Shown: positions 22,990 through 34,595 of the stretch, in pieces
Layout: each line of letters begins with the position of its first letter
Numbering within the stretch: the stretch's first letter is position 1
DNA from: Gigaspora rosea
Lineage: Eukaryota; Glomeromycota; Glomeromycetes; Diversisporales; Gigasporaceae
Length of the DNA stretch: 64,000 nt
Assembly: GCA_003550325.1 (NCBI GenBank)
Contig: QKWP01000220.1
Location: 138,064-202,063, forward strand
Direction: 5' to 3'
The notes under the pieces: model-generated
The model's database searches: none
Seen by the model: the letters and a program-made list of their open reading frames with translations, nothing else
What the model was told of the DNA's origin: nothing
Made by a program: the position numbers and the translations under genes

Positions 22990-23430
22990 TATGTGACCAA
23001 AGGCCAATAAGTTTGCGCATATTTGAAATACTATTAAAAAATTTAAAATATTTGATTGTGAATATCTTTTGATCTAGTAGTCCAATTTGGATAAATAACT
23101 ACCAGAGTGTTTGACTCAATGAAACAATTCTAAAGAGTTTAAAATTATCCAAATCTAATTACAAATGCTAAGATTATTAAGAATTTTTTTACTCAGATAT
23201 TTAAATTCAATACTTAAGTGACACAAATCTCAGGAACTTGTGATTAAATTTTAACAATCTTAGACTCATTAAAATTGGCTCATTGAGATGAACATTTTGG
23301 TAGTTGTTTTATCCAAATTGGACCACTGTATCAAAGGTTATTTGTATTAATCCTTTAAGAATTTTAATAAAAAACTTTAAATATACACGAATATGAATAT
23401 TGGCCAATCAGATATTATAATCGATATTTA
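22990..23430. mobile_element. fold-back element related to 6184-6943
   Basis: The left edge AAGGCCAATAAGTTTGCGCA and the right edge AATATTGGCCAATCAG are inverted; inside, TTTTGATCTAGTAGTCCAAT and ATTGGACCACTGTATCAAA are opposed, as are the TTTGACTCAATGAAAC and GGCTCATTGAGATGAA motifs. The same order of motifs (GATC-CAGTRGTCCAA, then a TCTCATTGAGA hairpin) builds the 6184 element, so the two belong to one modular family despite low identity. Confidence 0.55.
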
Positions 23431-23582
23431 ATCAAAATTTGGTAATTATAATGAGGGTTTATTAGTAATAAAATTAAAAAAATAAAAATTTTTTGTAATA
23501 GTAATTATAAGCGATTTGTAACTATAATAAGGTTTTTTTACTATATTTAAGTTTGTTGCACAAAATTAGGTGCTAATATAGA

Positions 23583-24753
23583 GGTGTGGCTAGTGTTCTG
23601 ACCCGAATAAGTATCACTCGGGGCACCCGCAGGTGGGCGGGTGTTTCAGGTTGAATTATGACCACCCAGGTGGTCAATCTATAGGGCACCCACAGGTCAT
23701 CCATGGGTCAACCTGTGGGTCACCCACATGGATAACCTGTATAGATTGGTTATAATTAGGGATGCTATCCTGCTTGCTAAAACTCAGTTTGACCCTGCTT
23801 GGAACTGAACCCAATAGAACATGTGTTTTTTGTGGTCACATGATTTTATTATTAAATCATACTCCAAACAGGTTTGATAGATTGGTTGAGCAATATTAAT
23901 TTAGATTATCATTATAACGAATAAATAATTACTATCTTATAACAAAAAAATCAAATTTTTTTGACTTTTTTTTTTTTTATTTAATATAGTATAATATGAT
24001 GAACAAAAATTAATTTTTTCTTTGACTTTTTTTTTTAATTTAATATAGCGTAATATGACAAATAAAGAATTCTATTTAAACAACCAACCCATGAGTAATC
24101 CATAGCAAATTTTTTTTTTAGAATTAGACTGCCCACCCATAGGCAGTATTGTACATTTTAACTGTCCCAGCCTTTTTTTGCTATTTCCCAATGTTCTAAC
24201 GTCCAGTGTCCCAAGTGTTTCAACTATGTTCCAAGCCTTAATAATTAATTAATTACTGTAATTATAATTATATACTTTTTTAGATGCTAAATACATTTTT
24301 AAAAAAATTTAATTAGATTATTTTAATAAAATTTTAAGTAATTTCAATTTATAAAATTGTTCCAAAATGTCTGAATTTATTTCCCAACTGTCCCATGTAC
24401 AACACTGCCCATGGGTGACCTATAGCAAAGCAATTGTTTTTTTTTTTTTAGAATTAGACTGCCCACCTGCAGGTGACTCATAGCAATTTTTTTTTTTTTA
24501 GAATTAGACAGCCCACCTGTGGATCCCGTAGCAATTTTTTTTTTTTTTTTTTTTTTTAGAATTAGACTGCCCATCCACAAGTGACCCATAGAAAATTTTT
24601 TCTATTACCTAGTGATCACCTAGGTAACCTGGGTGGCCCACCCACGGGTAATCTGTAGCAGAATTTTTTTATTACCTAGTGTTCACCCAGGTGACCCACC
24701 CATGAGTGACCCAAGTTGGAATTTTTATGATAGGTCAGAACACTAGGTGTGGC
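23583..24753. mobile_element. non-autonomous hAT-like element with 8-bp TSD
   Basis: The element 23591-24745 has perfect 13-bp terminal inverted repeats, TAGTGTTCTGACC and GGTCAGAACACTA, and is bordered by an exact 8-bp duplication GGTGTGGC (23583-23590 and 24746-24753). TAGTG-type ends with 8-bp TSDs are the hallmark of the hAT superfamily. It is 1155 bp, encodes no transposase, and its interior is unusually GC-rich: repeats of ACCCACAGGT / ACCTGTGGGT and four copies of an A/T run plus AGAATTAGACTGCCCA (24119, 24451, 24501, 24556). A 70-codon frame inside is spurious. Confidence 0.9.
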
Positions 24754-25042
24754 TATATAGTGTGTGACTATAGAATTGAATTTATCCAAAGATTAGTGGG
24801 ATATATTACCAAGTGATAAAAATTATGTGACTTTAATAAAAATTCACATAAAATTTTATATAAAGAAATTAAAAAAAATAAAAATAAAAAATAAAAAAAT
24901 AAACATAAGGCCATACAAAGTAAAATTTTTATTTAGCATATCCATAAATACACAAAAATAGTGGATAAGAAATTTAAGAACTTCGAACTTTAAAATGAGA
25001 AATATTATAGTATCAATACTAATAAGTGTTAGTGTCTTACAA
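24754..25042. other. spacer with dispersed repeat fragment
   Basis: ACCAAGTGATAAAAATTATG at 24811, followed by AAATTCACATAAAATTTTAT, matches a stretch at about 52677-52745. No gene. Confidence 0.4.
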
Positions 25043-25316
25043 GAATAATAAATAATGATAGCTACTATAATCTACAAAGTACACCTAAAGAAATTCAAAA
25101 ATGTAAAGACTTTTTTCAAACCAAAAAAAAAGCTCTTCTTCCTGAAGAAATAAAAAAATATTTAGGGGAAATTATATCCCTATTGGAAACTATTCCTCAA
25201 ACAGAGAATTATTAAAAGCAGTACTTCCAGAATTTGATAGGTATATGACTCGTCAACTAAATATGTATGATACGGCACAACCAACCAGTAATAACAATCT
25301 GACCTCCAAAAAGTAA
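25043..25316 (+). pseudogene. short coding remnant, one exon
   Basis: After a possible splice acceptor (TCTTACAAG ending at 25043) the plus strand reads NNDSYYNLQSTPKEIQKCKD, then FFQTKKKALLPEEIKKYLGE and IISLLETIPQT, where a one-base frameshift occurs near 25208. The next frame gives ELLKAVLPEFDRYMTRQLN and MYDTAQPTSNNNLTSKK, ending in TAA at 25314-25316. The fluent amphipathic protein on both sides of the lesion supports a real exon of about 88 codons. Family unknown. No upstream exon was identified. Confidence 0.45.
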
Positions 25317-25697
25317 TAAATAAGAGAGCATTTTAGATTAGCCTTCAATTATTATTTATTGAATTGTTTATATTAATTGATCATTAGAGTGAAAATAAAT
25401 TGTAATGCAAGTATTTGGAATACACGGCCATTGTAAGAAATTATTCACAAATTTCTAAAGTTCAACTTATAATTAAATAGGAACCAGTTTGGAATATATG
25501 TTTTAAATAAACCCTTTCTCCAAGTATATGCTGTAAGCTTGTGGTGTTCTCTACAGCCAACCTTCCTATATCACTTAGTTAGGAGTATAGGAACTTTCTT
25601 AAAAATGTTCATTATCTCAAAATCTGACTTTGATTGATGAGAACCTACATAAAATATAAATTATCTTGGGTTACTTTAAATCTATTTATAATTGTTT

Positions 25698-25837
25698 AAA
25701 ACTAGTTGCTAATATTTTCAAAATTGGTTAAAAAATATATAAAGCGCAAACGCAAAGCAGCGAATTATTTTAACTATCAAATGATTAAAACTAGTAGCTA
25801 ATATTTTCAAAATTGGATAAAAATTATATAAAGCGAT
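25698..25837. repeat. two direct repeats, 89-bp spacing
   Basis: AAAACTAGTTGCTAATATTT at 25698 and AAAACTAGTAGCTAATATTT at 25787, each extended by TCAAAATTGG and TATATAAAGCG. Confidence 0.8.
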
Positions 25838-26360
25838 ATTTTAAAACGTTCAAAAATTAATAATAAGACAAATTCTCAAGTGACAAAAAATTTCAAGTGG
25901 AATAACAAAGAGGCACTTTTAGCCTATAAAGAACATAAATATAAAGATTCATTCAATAAATTTAACATTATTACAAGAATATATGAAAATATATACAAAC
26001 AATGCCAAAATTTATAGCATTGCATTATAAAACGGATTTAAAATTAATCTAGTTGCGGAAAAGAATTAAGCAACCTAAATACTGAAGAATTTAAAATCGA
26101 TTTACCAAAAAATAAAAATTAATTTAAGATGTAATGTTATTGTAATTTGGAAAATAGCCATATCGATATTGCTATTTTTGAATTGAAACTTGCCGATTGA
26201 GTATTAACGTAAATTCACAAAATTCATTTGTTTCTTATAAAATTTTATATTGAAAAAAAATCCAAATTTTTAAAACTTCTATATTATTTTTTTGAGCGTT
26301 TTTGCCTAAATTTAGAAATTACATCCGAATCGCTTAGTTTCAATGTAAACAAACTCCATA

Positions 26361-26500
26361 ATGGACAAGATTATTGGAATTAATTTTAATATAATCATCA
26401 AACCCCTATTTACTAATTAATTATCAAACCCTATGGACAAGCTTATTAGAACAAAATTAATTTTAATAGGATCATCAAACCCCTGTTTCTATTCAATACA
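26361..26500. repeat. two direct repeats, 72-bp spacing
   Basis: ATGGACAAGATTATTGGAAT at 26361 and ATGGACAAGCTTATTAGAAC at 26433, each followed by ATTAATTTTAATA and ATCATCAAACCCC. Confidence 0.8.
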
Positions 26501-26948
26501 AACTAGCACTAGCCTCCAAGGTCATGTAAATCAATTGCCCGGGTAACTTATTGGGAAAACAACGTTTCAAAACGTTTCTATGCAAAAATAGCAAAAATAA
26601 TCAGTATCCCCATGAACTTTACTTAATGTCTATCGTTTATTGGACCATACGTCTAAAACTATTTTTATTACATTAGAACTAAATAACCTTTTTTATTTCT
26701 AACTGGAGTATTAGTATTACAAATAAGTAAAAATAAATTTAAAATTTAAATTTAATTGGCTTTAGATCAGCAGCTATCGGATAGTCTATAATGCGGGCCA
26801 AAAGAAATCATCTCAAGTCTATAACAACCATAGCGTTGCCCAGAAAAACATAAAGCATCTATTTATGTTATCGAGCTAAAGAATCAGTAGCACATAAAAA
26901 TTTTGCTCGCTGACTTTTGATACAAAATTTTAAAATTGGTCTGACATT

Positions 26949-27300
26949 AGTGTAACGAAATCAACAACATAAAAAGGTCAATGTTTTTTGCTTTCATAGA
27001 CACCAAAAACAACTTGATATAAATGTAAAAATGTATGTGATTACTTTCAATATCAACAGCTTTAATCAAAGACATTGAACAATATTTTCTTTGGAAATTA
27101 AAATTCAAGGAATGCAAATGGACATTATTAAGAGATGATTTATTTAAATTTATAGCTTGACCCTTTTCTAAATGGCAATTACTATTTTCTTGGAATTCTG
27201 TATATGACAGAATTTGATTTTCTAAGTGTATGTGAGAGGCAAATTGGCGAAACGAAGAGTTTTCTGCTTCTAAAGCTAGCTATGCATGAGCGTATGCAAA
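26949..27300 (-). pseudogene. possible coding remnant, unrecognised
   Basis: The minus strand has an open stretch of about 109 codons without ATG at its upstream end: AYAHA-stop-LALEAENSSFRQFASHIHLE, then NQILSYTEFQENSNCHLEKG and QAINLNKSSLNNVHLHSLN. A single TAG near 27278 replaces what would fit as Gln. Composition (Glu, Asn, His, Ser rather than Lys/Ile/Phe) looks coding. No family recognised and exon borders are unclear. Confidence 0.3.
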
Positions 27301-27954
27301 TACAACGAATACTAGATTATTAAAAAAGGACCCAAAATTATTAAGATGTATCCAAAGAAGTTAAACATGTGTTCTTGCAAAATGCAACTAACCCTCACTA
27401 CATATACTAGATTTCGGATTTGAAATAGAAAGGGCTGTTTCTTGGATTTTTATCCTCTTTTTTACAACTGCCATTCCATTGGATGTATCTAATAAACCTC
27501 ATATTATTTTTCGTGTTTGTTCGATAATACATTCTGACTTCGCTCCTCAAAAAAAAAAACATTTCAAACTTTTTATAACCGAATAAGAATTATCTTCAAA
27601 TGAGATGTCGGTTTCAGCGGTCATCCTTCTTGACACGGATTCCGTTATAATCTGCAATTGGTATTAATTTGATCTTATAGCGATTATATTAATATAATTC
27701 TATTTATACAATATGCAAAGCTTGAAATATTAGAAAAACTACAAAAGATTAAAACACATCCTAATAATTATATTATTGATTTTTATGGCATAATTAAAGC
27801 AATAATTGCGTCGAAGAAAAGGGTTGTTTTCAGGGATGTGATTGTCCGGAAATAAATATGGTGTAGACCCTTATATACACATATTGTTATGAATTTCGGT
27901 TTATAGCGATGTTTGATATAATCGAAAACAATTTTTATTATATAGGCAATTAAT

Positions 27955-28280
27955 GAGAAAATCGGAGCCGTTTTCATCAGAGGGATTTGGAGCTGAGGTT
28001 GTGTTTTCGTTCGACATTTTTTTGCTGATCTTGCTTTCGTTATGAATTTCGTTTTTATAACAATGTTTGATATACAGTATAGTCATACCTCCATACAATC
28101 ACCTCCTTTATAATAACATTTTTAAAAAAATTCATAAGTAAAAAAACATGTGAGGTTGACTATAAAAGCAAATATTGTTGCAATCATAATGAGAAAATCG
28201 GAGTCGTTTTCATCGGAGGGATGTGGAGCTGGGGTTGTGTTTTGTTCGACATTTTTTTGGTGATCTTGCTTTCGTTGTTC
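27955..28280 (-). repeat. duplicated 85-bp coding-like segment
   Basis: The minus strand at 27955-28040 reads NESKISKKMSNENTTSAPNP then SDENGSDFLI; a copy at 28190-28280 reads MKTTPIFSL in one frame and PAPHPSDENDSDFLI in another because of a short deletion. The two copies are about 90 percent identical and 236 bp apart. They look like duplicated first exons of a small hydrophilic protein, now not obviously expressed. Between them a sequence starting ACAGTATAGTCATACCTCC resembles a MITE end. Confidence 0.5.
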
Positions 28281-28404
28281 ATCTGCAAAATTGATGATAA
28301 TTCATTTTTTTTAAGTGTTGGTACATTTTTAATTCAGATATAAGAGTGTAGGAGTTGGTAAAAAATTGTAGCATGTTGCGTAATTAATGGGGTATTATAT
28401 ACAA

Positions 28405-28408
<4 letters not shown>

Positions 28409-28464
<56 letters not shown>
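28409..28464. repeat. uninterrupted T56 tract
   Basis: A perfect run of 56 T, by far the longest homopolymer here. It could be the poly(A) tail of a minus-strand retroposed sequence, though no parent sequence is evident on either side. Its length in the assembly is not reliable. Confidence 0.9.
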
Positions 28465-28467
<3 letters not shown>

Positions 28468-31034
28468 AAGGAATTTTAAAAATGTTTTTTAAAATTGTTG
28501 GACGTTCCATTTTAACTATATACGTTACTAATTTAAAATTTTATTTGGTTAAGTTCTAATGTACTGTACGTATTAAAAATATTGGTTGAAATGGTTAATC
28601 TAAATAAGTGCTATCGCTATTGAAAATTTTATCTCATAATCAGGTGGACATAACGCCTGTAGATCTCCCACAAAAACATTAATCAATAACCTCTCACCTA
28701 ACGTGACCTAACAATAATCTAACCCTAACCTTTTGGATAAAAATCGCGAATACACACGCGTCAAAGATAAAATTACCAAATTCTGTTATATCAACTTATT
28801 TTTGAAATCATAAGCGTTTTTTGAAATCATATAATTAAAAAACAAAGTTGTTACTCGTAAAATTATACGATACATCAAACATTTCACATTGACGAATGTT
28901 GTGAAAACATATTTTCCAAACCGTCAATTTGCCAAAATTTATATCAAACAAATATGGTCTGATCCATTCGAGTTAATTTTAAATGAAAACATGCTGAAAT
29001 TGTTTATTTCAATCAACAAGAATGGGTTTTTTATTATTCAAACATAGTTACAAAAATTATTGATGCAAATTCATCAAAACTAACAACACAATATTGGTTT
29101 TAATTAGATCAACCAAGTTTATTTAAGCTCTTGTAACAGTAAGAAAATAACTACAACATTAATAATCTTTATAGAAATAAATGATTTTCATGCATTTTAC
29201 TTTATAAATACTGTATATTTAACAATTTCGATTCAAGAATGAAAACGGATTACATGCATGATAAAATTAACGTACAGTATACAATAATTGACAATATCAA
29301 AAAACCTGTATCGGAATGATATGCAGAAATCGAAGTAATGGCATAACCGTTTATATTAAAGGCTACTTACACCACATGGCAAACTAATTGCAGCAAAATT
29401 AAATATAAGGTAGCTGCGCAACACAGTTGCGCAAAACCAGGAACGGAAGAATCAGCAGATTATAATCGAAATTTTAAAAAATTAAAACAAACAGCTTATT
29501 AATATATTTTATAATTCATTTACGTTAGCATTTATACATGCGTATATAGCTGTTAAATGTAATTTTATTGTTATATCCATAACATATTATGCGCAAATTT
29601 TGAATACTGTGAAATATGTAAATGTATTACGATAAATTAGAATGATATATTGTCACGGGTCAAGCATTATTAGATATTATTGAATAATGAAAATCTAGAT
29701 TAATGATCACTCGCTTATTTATTTATTAAGAACGATGTTAACGACAAATATTAAGGTTTTCTTTAGATTTCGCTTTTCTTTCATATTCGTTGTTATACCC
29801 CTAATACTATACAATTACTTACATTATTATAAATATAATAATGACTAATTACATGTTTTTATTACAGTCCTTGTAATGTATAGTTATGTATATTGTGAAA
29901 GGGTAGATAGTGTCTTAATATATTTTTCCATATATTGCGTGCTGGATGCAAATTTGCTTTAACATTTGGAAGATTTTGCACATTTATTGTATATAGGGAA
30001 CATAGTCAAATAGCGTATATAGTAAATATAGTGAATATAATGAATATCTGATATAGTGTTTATAGTGATTATAGAGAATATTGCGAATATAGTCAATAAA
30101 GTCACCGTATTCAATATAGTGGATATGTTCATAATCTACTTAATAATACAATAATATTGAGAGAGTATAAAAGCACTAACTTTTTCTAATAGAGAGTTCA
30201 ATTATTGGGTTATACTAATTTGTTCTAAAACCCTCCCGATATACAGTATATCTAATATATCTACTCTAATTATTCGGACTAAGTCTTACCATGCTTCAAT
30301 CGAAGCCTACCATTATTAGGATATAGATTAGTTAATGTTTTAGGTGCGTTGCGCAGCTACTTATTAACAAATGGTAAGTGCTGTTACAAACCAATAACCA
30401 GAATGGACACACTACTGTTATCAGATTGTGTTCTGATTACCATATTAAACGGTACCATTATGAATAATATTAATGATATCGGGAAAGTTTTACAAGCCAT
30501 AACATATTAAGAAGAAACAATCAACAAATGGCAAGTGGCTGTCACAAGCCAATAAACAAAATAAAAAAAAAAACGGGAATGAAACCTGCATTTTGTATAA
30601 AATAAAAAAAAAAGGGATGAAACCTGCATTTGGTATAAACAGATTTTATGACGCTTTCACATTTTTTTGTTAGAAAAATCATATCGCTACGTGATACATC
30701 CTAATATGCAAAATAGGAAAACGATTTATAACTCATCATATTTTTGTATTTTGTCCAATCAATTTGAAGACGCTTTCACCTTTTTTCCTTTTTTTTCTTT
30801 TTAGAAATTACGCAATATATATAAGTAGGCAAAGCAGGTTAAACCGGAAAAAATGTCGAATAAATAAACAACTTGAAATGCATATAATTATAACTAATAA
30901 TAAGCCTTATCACGTTGAAGAGCGACCAATAAGAATAGCGTATTTGCACACATCATTTCACTTTTCAGATAACCATGCACTTCGTTGCACTCCGTTCCTG
31001 GTATTGTTAATAATGATTAATTGATCTGCCGCAT
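28465..31034. other. gene-free region with small repeats
   Basis: No supported gene. It contains GGTAGCTGCGCAAC at about 29409 and its inverse GTTGCGCAGCTAC at about 30349 (the same motif lies upstream of both Sel1-kinase genes), a 9-bp periodic stretch (29990-30130), a direct repeat AACAAATGGTAAGTG / AACAAATGGCAAGTG (30367 and 30520) and GGGATGAAACCTGCATTTGG repeated at about 30576 and 30614. The open frame at 30764-31024 has no support. Confidence 0.4.
29990..30130. repeat. degenerate 9-bp periodic repeat (ATATAGTGA)
   Basis: Variants of ATATAGTGA (ATATAGTAA, ATATAATGA, TTATAGTGA, ATATAGTCA) follow each other in near 9-bp register. Confidence 0.7.
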
Positions 31035-31100
31035 TTTTTTTTGTTTCAAAAATGAAAGTTGCTTTTATTAATCAAATATTCGGTATTTCTAATTTGCTAC

Positions 31101-33832
31101 CTATAAAAAAAGATTATCAAGCAATGCATAACAACTATTATTAAATGAAATAAATCTACTTCTATAATTTGATTCAATATTTATTTGCGCATCTTTATTT
31201 TTAATATTTTGTAGTTTTTTATCGGATTCAAACAATTCTAATAAAATAGTTTCATTATTCTGCCATTCTGCAAATGTTTCATAAATTTCTTTTGCTGTTG
31301 GTCGTTTTTTTGGATCCATGCTCCAACATTTCTTCATTAACTCTGCAAAGCATATTGCTGTATTTTCATAAATCTGTGGCCGTAAACCATTACATACTTG
31401 TAATTGGAATTGGAATTGGAATTCTGTGTTTGGGTCAAAAGGAACAGGTCTCCCGTATAAAATTTCCCACATAATTATACCAAATGAATAAATATCGGAT
31501 TCTTTAGTATATGGATGTTTGTTTAAAACTTCAGGTGCAATGTAAGGTAATATTCCATAAATTCCATCCGAATTTGATTTTGATGCAATGTTAGCTGTTA
31601 TCGAAAGTCCCAAATCTGCGATGTATGCACTTTTTAAACTATTTAATAAAATATTTCCACTATGCAAATCACGATGAATAAGATCTTGGGAATGAATTAT
31701 CTGAAGATCAGATGCAATACATTGTAACAGATTTAATTTATCTCTCCAATCCAATTGTGATATGGCATGTAGATTTTTTCTCAAGCAACCCTTTAAAGCA
31801 TATTCCATAACAAGAAAATATTCTTTAGAATCCTTATTTTTTGATACACCGAAACATCTTATAAAGTTTGGATCTTTAAGACCGATATCACAATATGCTT
31901 TTATCTTATTATTAAAGTAAATATATATTTGCATATTTGCATTGTTAATTAATCATAAATAATAAATAGGATAATTAATAAAAATAATTAATAAAGATTA
32001 CCTCATTTATAAATCCTTCATGATAATTACTTGATTCATGAAATAATTTAAGTGCAACAGGTCTGAAAAAGTATTGAATTTTATCAAACCATACCGCACG
32101 GTGTACAGTTGCAAAACCACCTCTACCTATCATTTCAATATCTCTAAATTCATCAAAAGAAATCCAAGATAGCTGATATTTGCTTTCGATGAATTTGTTT
32201 TTCAAATCATCTTCAATTTCTATAATTTTTATGTTATGTATCCATTCGTTTTTAACTAATGTTTATTTATAAAATTTCACCAATGTTAGATATACTGTAA
32301 ATAAAAAGAAAACAATATCAAATATTAGTTTATAATAATTTAAATATGATAAATAATACCTAAAGCTAAATAATTTTCTCTGCCCTTGCAATCGTTGATT
32401 TAAATGTATAAATGTCGATGTTATTGTAATATTGTAATTTGTTGCACTGGAGGCAATGGGGCTAATAGAGATCGATGGTTACACAAATGAGTTTAAAACC
32501 TAATACAATCATTGACTCCATTCTCGGCTCCATTGCCAACCTTAATAGAGAGTACCAATCGAATACCAAGATCATCTTAATGATTTTCTTAATTCAAAAA
32601 TCACTTATGAAATCACTTTTCTAAAAAAATTTTTAGATCATCGTTTTTTCCAAATTCTATTTTATCTCTGATTCAGGGACAATGATTTTCTACGGGGATA
32701 TAATACTAACTCCGTCTGTGCAAAATGATAATTCTGCAAAATTCTGCGATCTGACTATAATTACACAAACCAGCCAGCATTACGGTTGCCAGCCGGTATT
32801 AAGATGAGTAAGAATCCTAAATCCCGTCCAAAAATCACAATTTTTACAAGCCAATCCCATGATTTTTCTGCAAAATTCTGTGAACGCAGAAAATCATAGT
32901 CCCTGCTCTGACGTTGATCTAATATAATTTTTTCAATTACACCTGATATTACGATTTACAATACTCCTCCTGTTCAAATTTAAATTCAATTTAAAAATTT
33001 ACCTTCGATACCAGTATTTGGCTTTATCAAGATCTCTTATTACACCAATTCCACGTCGATAACATTCTGCAACACTTGACATTCCACCGATGTGTCCAAT
33101 TTCTGCCATTTTTCGATAATAAATGAATGCTTTATTTTCGTCCTTTTCAACTCCTATTCCATATTGATAACAATTTCCCAAATTATATACACCTTTAATG
33201 CTTCCCATCTCTGCAGATTTCTGAAAATAAATGAAAGCTTTATGCTCATCCTTTTCAACACCCATTCCATAACGATAACAATATCCAATAGCAGCAATTC
33301 CATTAGCGTCACCCATCTCTGCTGATTTTTGAGCACAAATCAATGCCTTATGAAAATCTTTTTCGATTCCAATTCCGAAAATATAACAGAAACCAATTTC
33401 ATAAAATCCAATAGCACATCCCATTCCTGCAGATTTTTGATAATAAGTGAATGCCTTATGTTCATCTTTTTCAACCCATTTACCAACGCGATAACAAGAT
33501 CCAGGAATGAGTTGAACCATAGGATTGATTTGATCATTTAAGCAAAATTTGATAAGATTAACTGGATTTAGCTTTTTCTTTATTAAAAATTGTTCTAATA
33601 TGTCAAGTCTTAAACCAGGGCTTTTGTATTCAGATATTTTTTCTTTATATAGATTACAAATTTCTTTGATAATTTCATTAATTGAATCCTGTGATAAATC
33701 TTGAAATGTGTTATTTTCTAGATACATTTGTGTATTATTGTTGGCCACTTGAGTAATATCTAATGAGCTGTCGATTTTTTCTTGCTGATCTACAAACAAG
33801 CTATAGTAATTTGACATTTTAAATGCTGTCAC
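31101..33832 (-). CDS. Sel1-repeat plus TKL-like protein kinase, four exons
   Basis: Exons on the minus strand: 33832-33003, 32379-32360 (20 nt), 32255-32002 and 31904-31101; all introns are GT-AG, and the sum is 1908 nt with one open frame (635 aa). The start may instead be the second Met at 33817 (MSNYYSLF), which is the one conserved in the paralogue. Residues about 112-276 hold five Sel1 units ending AEMG (for example GYCYRYGMGVEKDEHKAFIY). The kinase follows: Gly-loop GRGGFATV (327-334), ATP Lys in VALK (353), catalytic loop HRDLHSGN (445-452), DLG in place of DFG (465-467), APE (491-493), and DIYSFGIIMWEI. DLG is common in fungal TKL-like expansions as I remember them. Sel1 repeats usually bind partners, so a scaffolded Ser/Thr or Tyr kinase in signalling is inferred. 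It is intact. Confidence 0.8.
32360..32379 (-). other. 20-nt microexon joining Sel1 and kinase halves
   Basis: The minus-strand bases AGAAAATTATTTAGCTTTAG lie between an AG (GGGCAG) and a GT (GTATTATT). Including it keeps the frame from YWYR to VKNEWIHN and adds RENYLAL. The paralogue has the same microexon at 42056-42075 (AGAAAATTATTTTGCTTTAG) with GTATAG before it and GTATTATT after it. Without the exon the two halves would be separate genes. Conservation of both splice sites and of the frame supports it; RNA evidence is absent. Confidence 0.65.
32666..32913. mobile_element. 232-bp hAT-like MITE in intron 1
   Basis: The element 32674-32905 has CAGGGACAATGATTTTCT at the left and AGAAAATCATAGTCCCTG at the right (terminal inverted repeats with one mismatch) and is flanked by CTCTGATT (32666-32673) and CTCTGACG (32906-32913), a decayed 8-bp duplication. 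The paralogous intron (42076-42427) lacks it and shows the empty site CTTTGACT. It therefore arrived after the gene duplication and was tolerated in the intron. Confidence 0.7.
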
Positions 33833-34310
33833 TATTTGGTTCAGAAGAGCTAGTTACAATTATCACTAAAAGAAAAGGATAATTAGAAAAAAATAATGCG
33901 AGAAAATTGTATATGTATATATATTTATGTCACGAACTCAACTGATGCATGACAAGGAAAGTTTATTTAAATAAAATGAGATGATTGATTACAAAGTATT
34001 AAACGGATAGATAAGAGAATTTTAATGATAATAAAAATAAAAATAAAAATATTTAATTACAATATAAAATCCAAAATTCAGTGAGAATTCAAGTCTTTAA
34101 AAGAATAAGGTCGACTAAAGAACTTTATTATAGCCAAATTCAAAGGATATTTATACATGTTTTGAAAAAGAAGATATTCACAATATAAATTGACATCATC
34201 TTCTCCTAATGTCATACGACCTAGATCCAATTTGATATCGAACATTTAGTACTGTCGGTAACATTACCAAATATGGTAGCTGCGCGATGTTGTAACGGAG
34301 GATGCGAATA
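33833..34310 (-). promoter_or_regulatory. conserved upstream region of the Sel1-kinase gene
   Basis: This stretch aligns with 43244-43760, upstream of the paralogue, as far as TAACATTACCAAATATGGTA and AGCTGCGCGATG, while DNA beyond it does not. Conservation outside the coding region shows only that the duplicated block included it; it should contain the promoter. A TATAT-rich stretch is at about 33910-33930 (minus strand ATAAATATATATACATAT). Confidence 0.35.
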
Positions 34311-34595
34311 GCTTTATATTTAATTTATAAATATGTATAAGGTTGACGTTCGTGCATATATGCATGGCCAAATTAAATAAACAATAAATATCAATTTATA
34401 TGATGTGGTAGTAATAAAGTAAGTTGTTATAATGGCAAGCTTCATATTGCACTAATTCAAATAAATTAATTTTAACAAAAATTGCTGGTTCAAATAGAAA
34501 ATTTTACTAACAATAATGCGCAAATTACGGATAAATAAAACAAGTAAAAACAAGATATGGAAAAGTACTGCGCACATAATATATGGATGATGAAG

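Larger units (their letters stand above)
25317..26948. other. spacer with small direct repeats
   Basis: No convincing gene. It contains two local duplications (25698-25837 and 26361-26500) and an open frame of about 58 codons near 25830-26016 (KNFKWNNKEALLAYKEHK) without a start codon, which could be a stray coding remnant. Confidence 0.3.

Noticed and set aside
24377..24589. 70-codon Lys-rich minus frame inside the hAT-like element
   Set aside because: Made of the repeated A-run plus AGAATTAGACTGCCCA unit; no coding character.
33092..33541. Open frames opposite to and shifted within the Sel1 exon
   Set aside because: Shadows of the periodic Sel1 repeats; the same shadow appears in the paralogue at 42544-42967.
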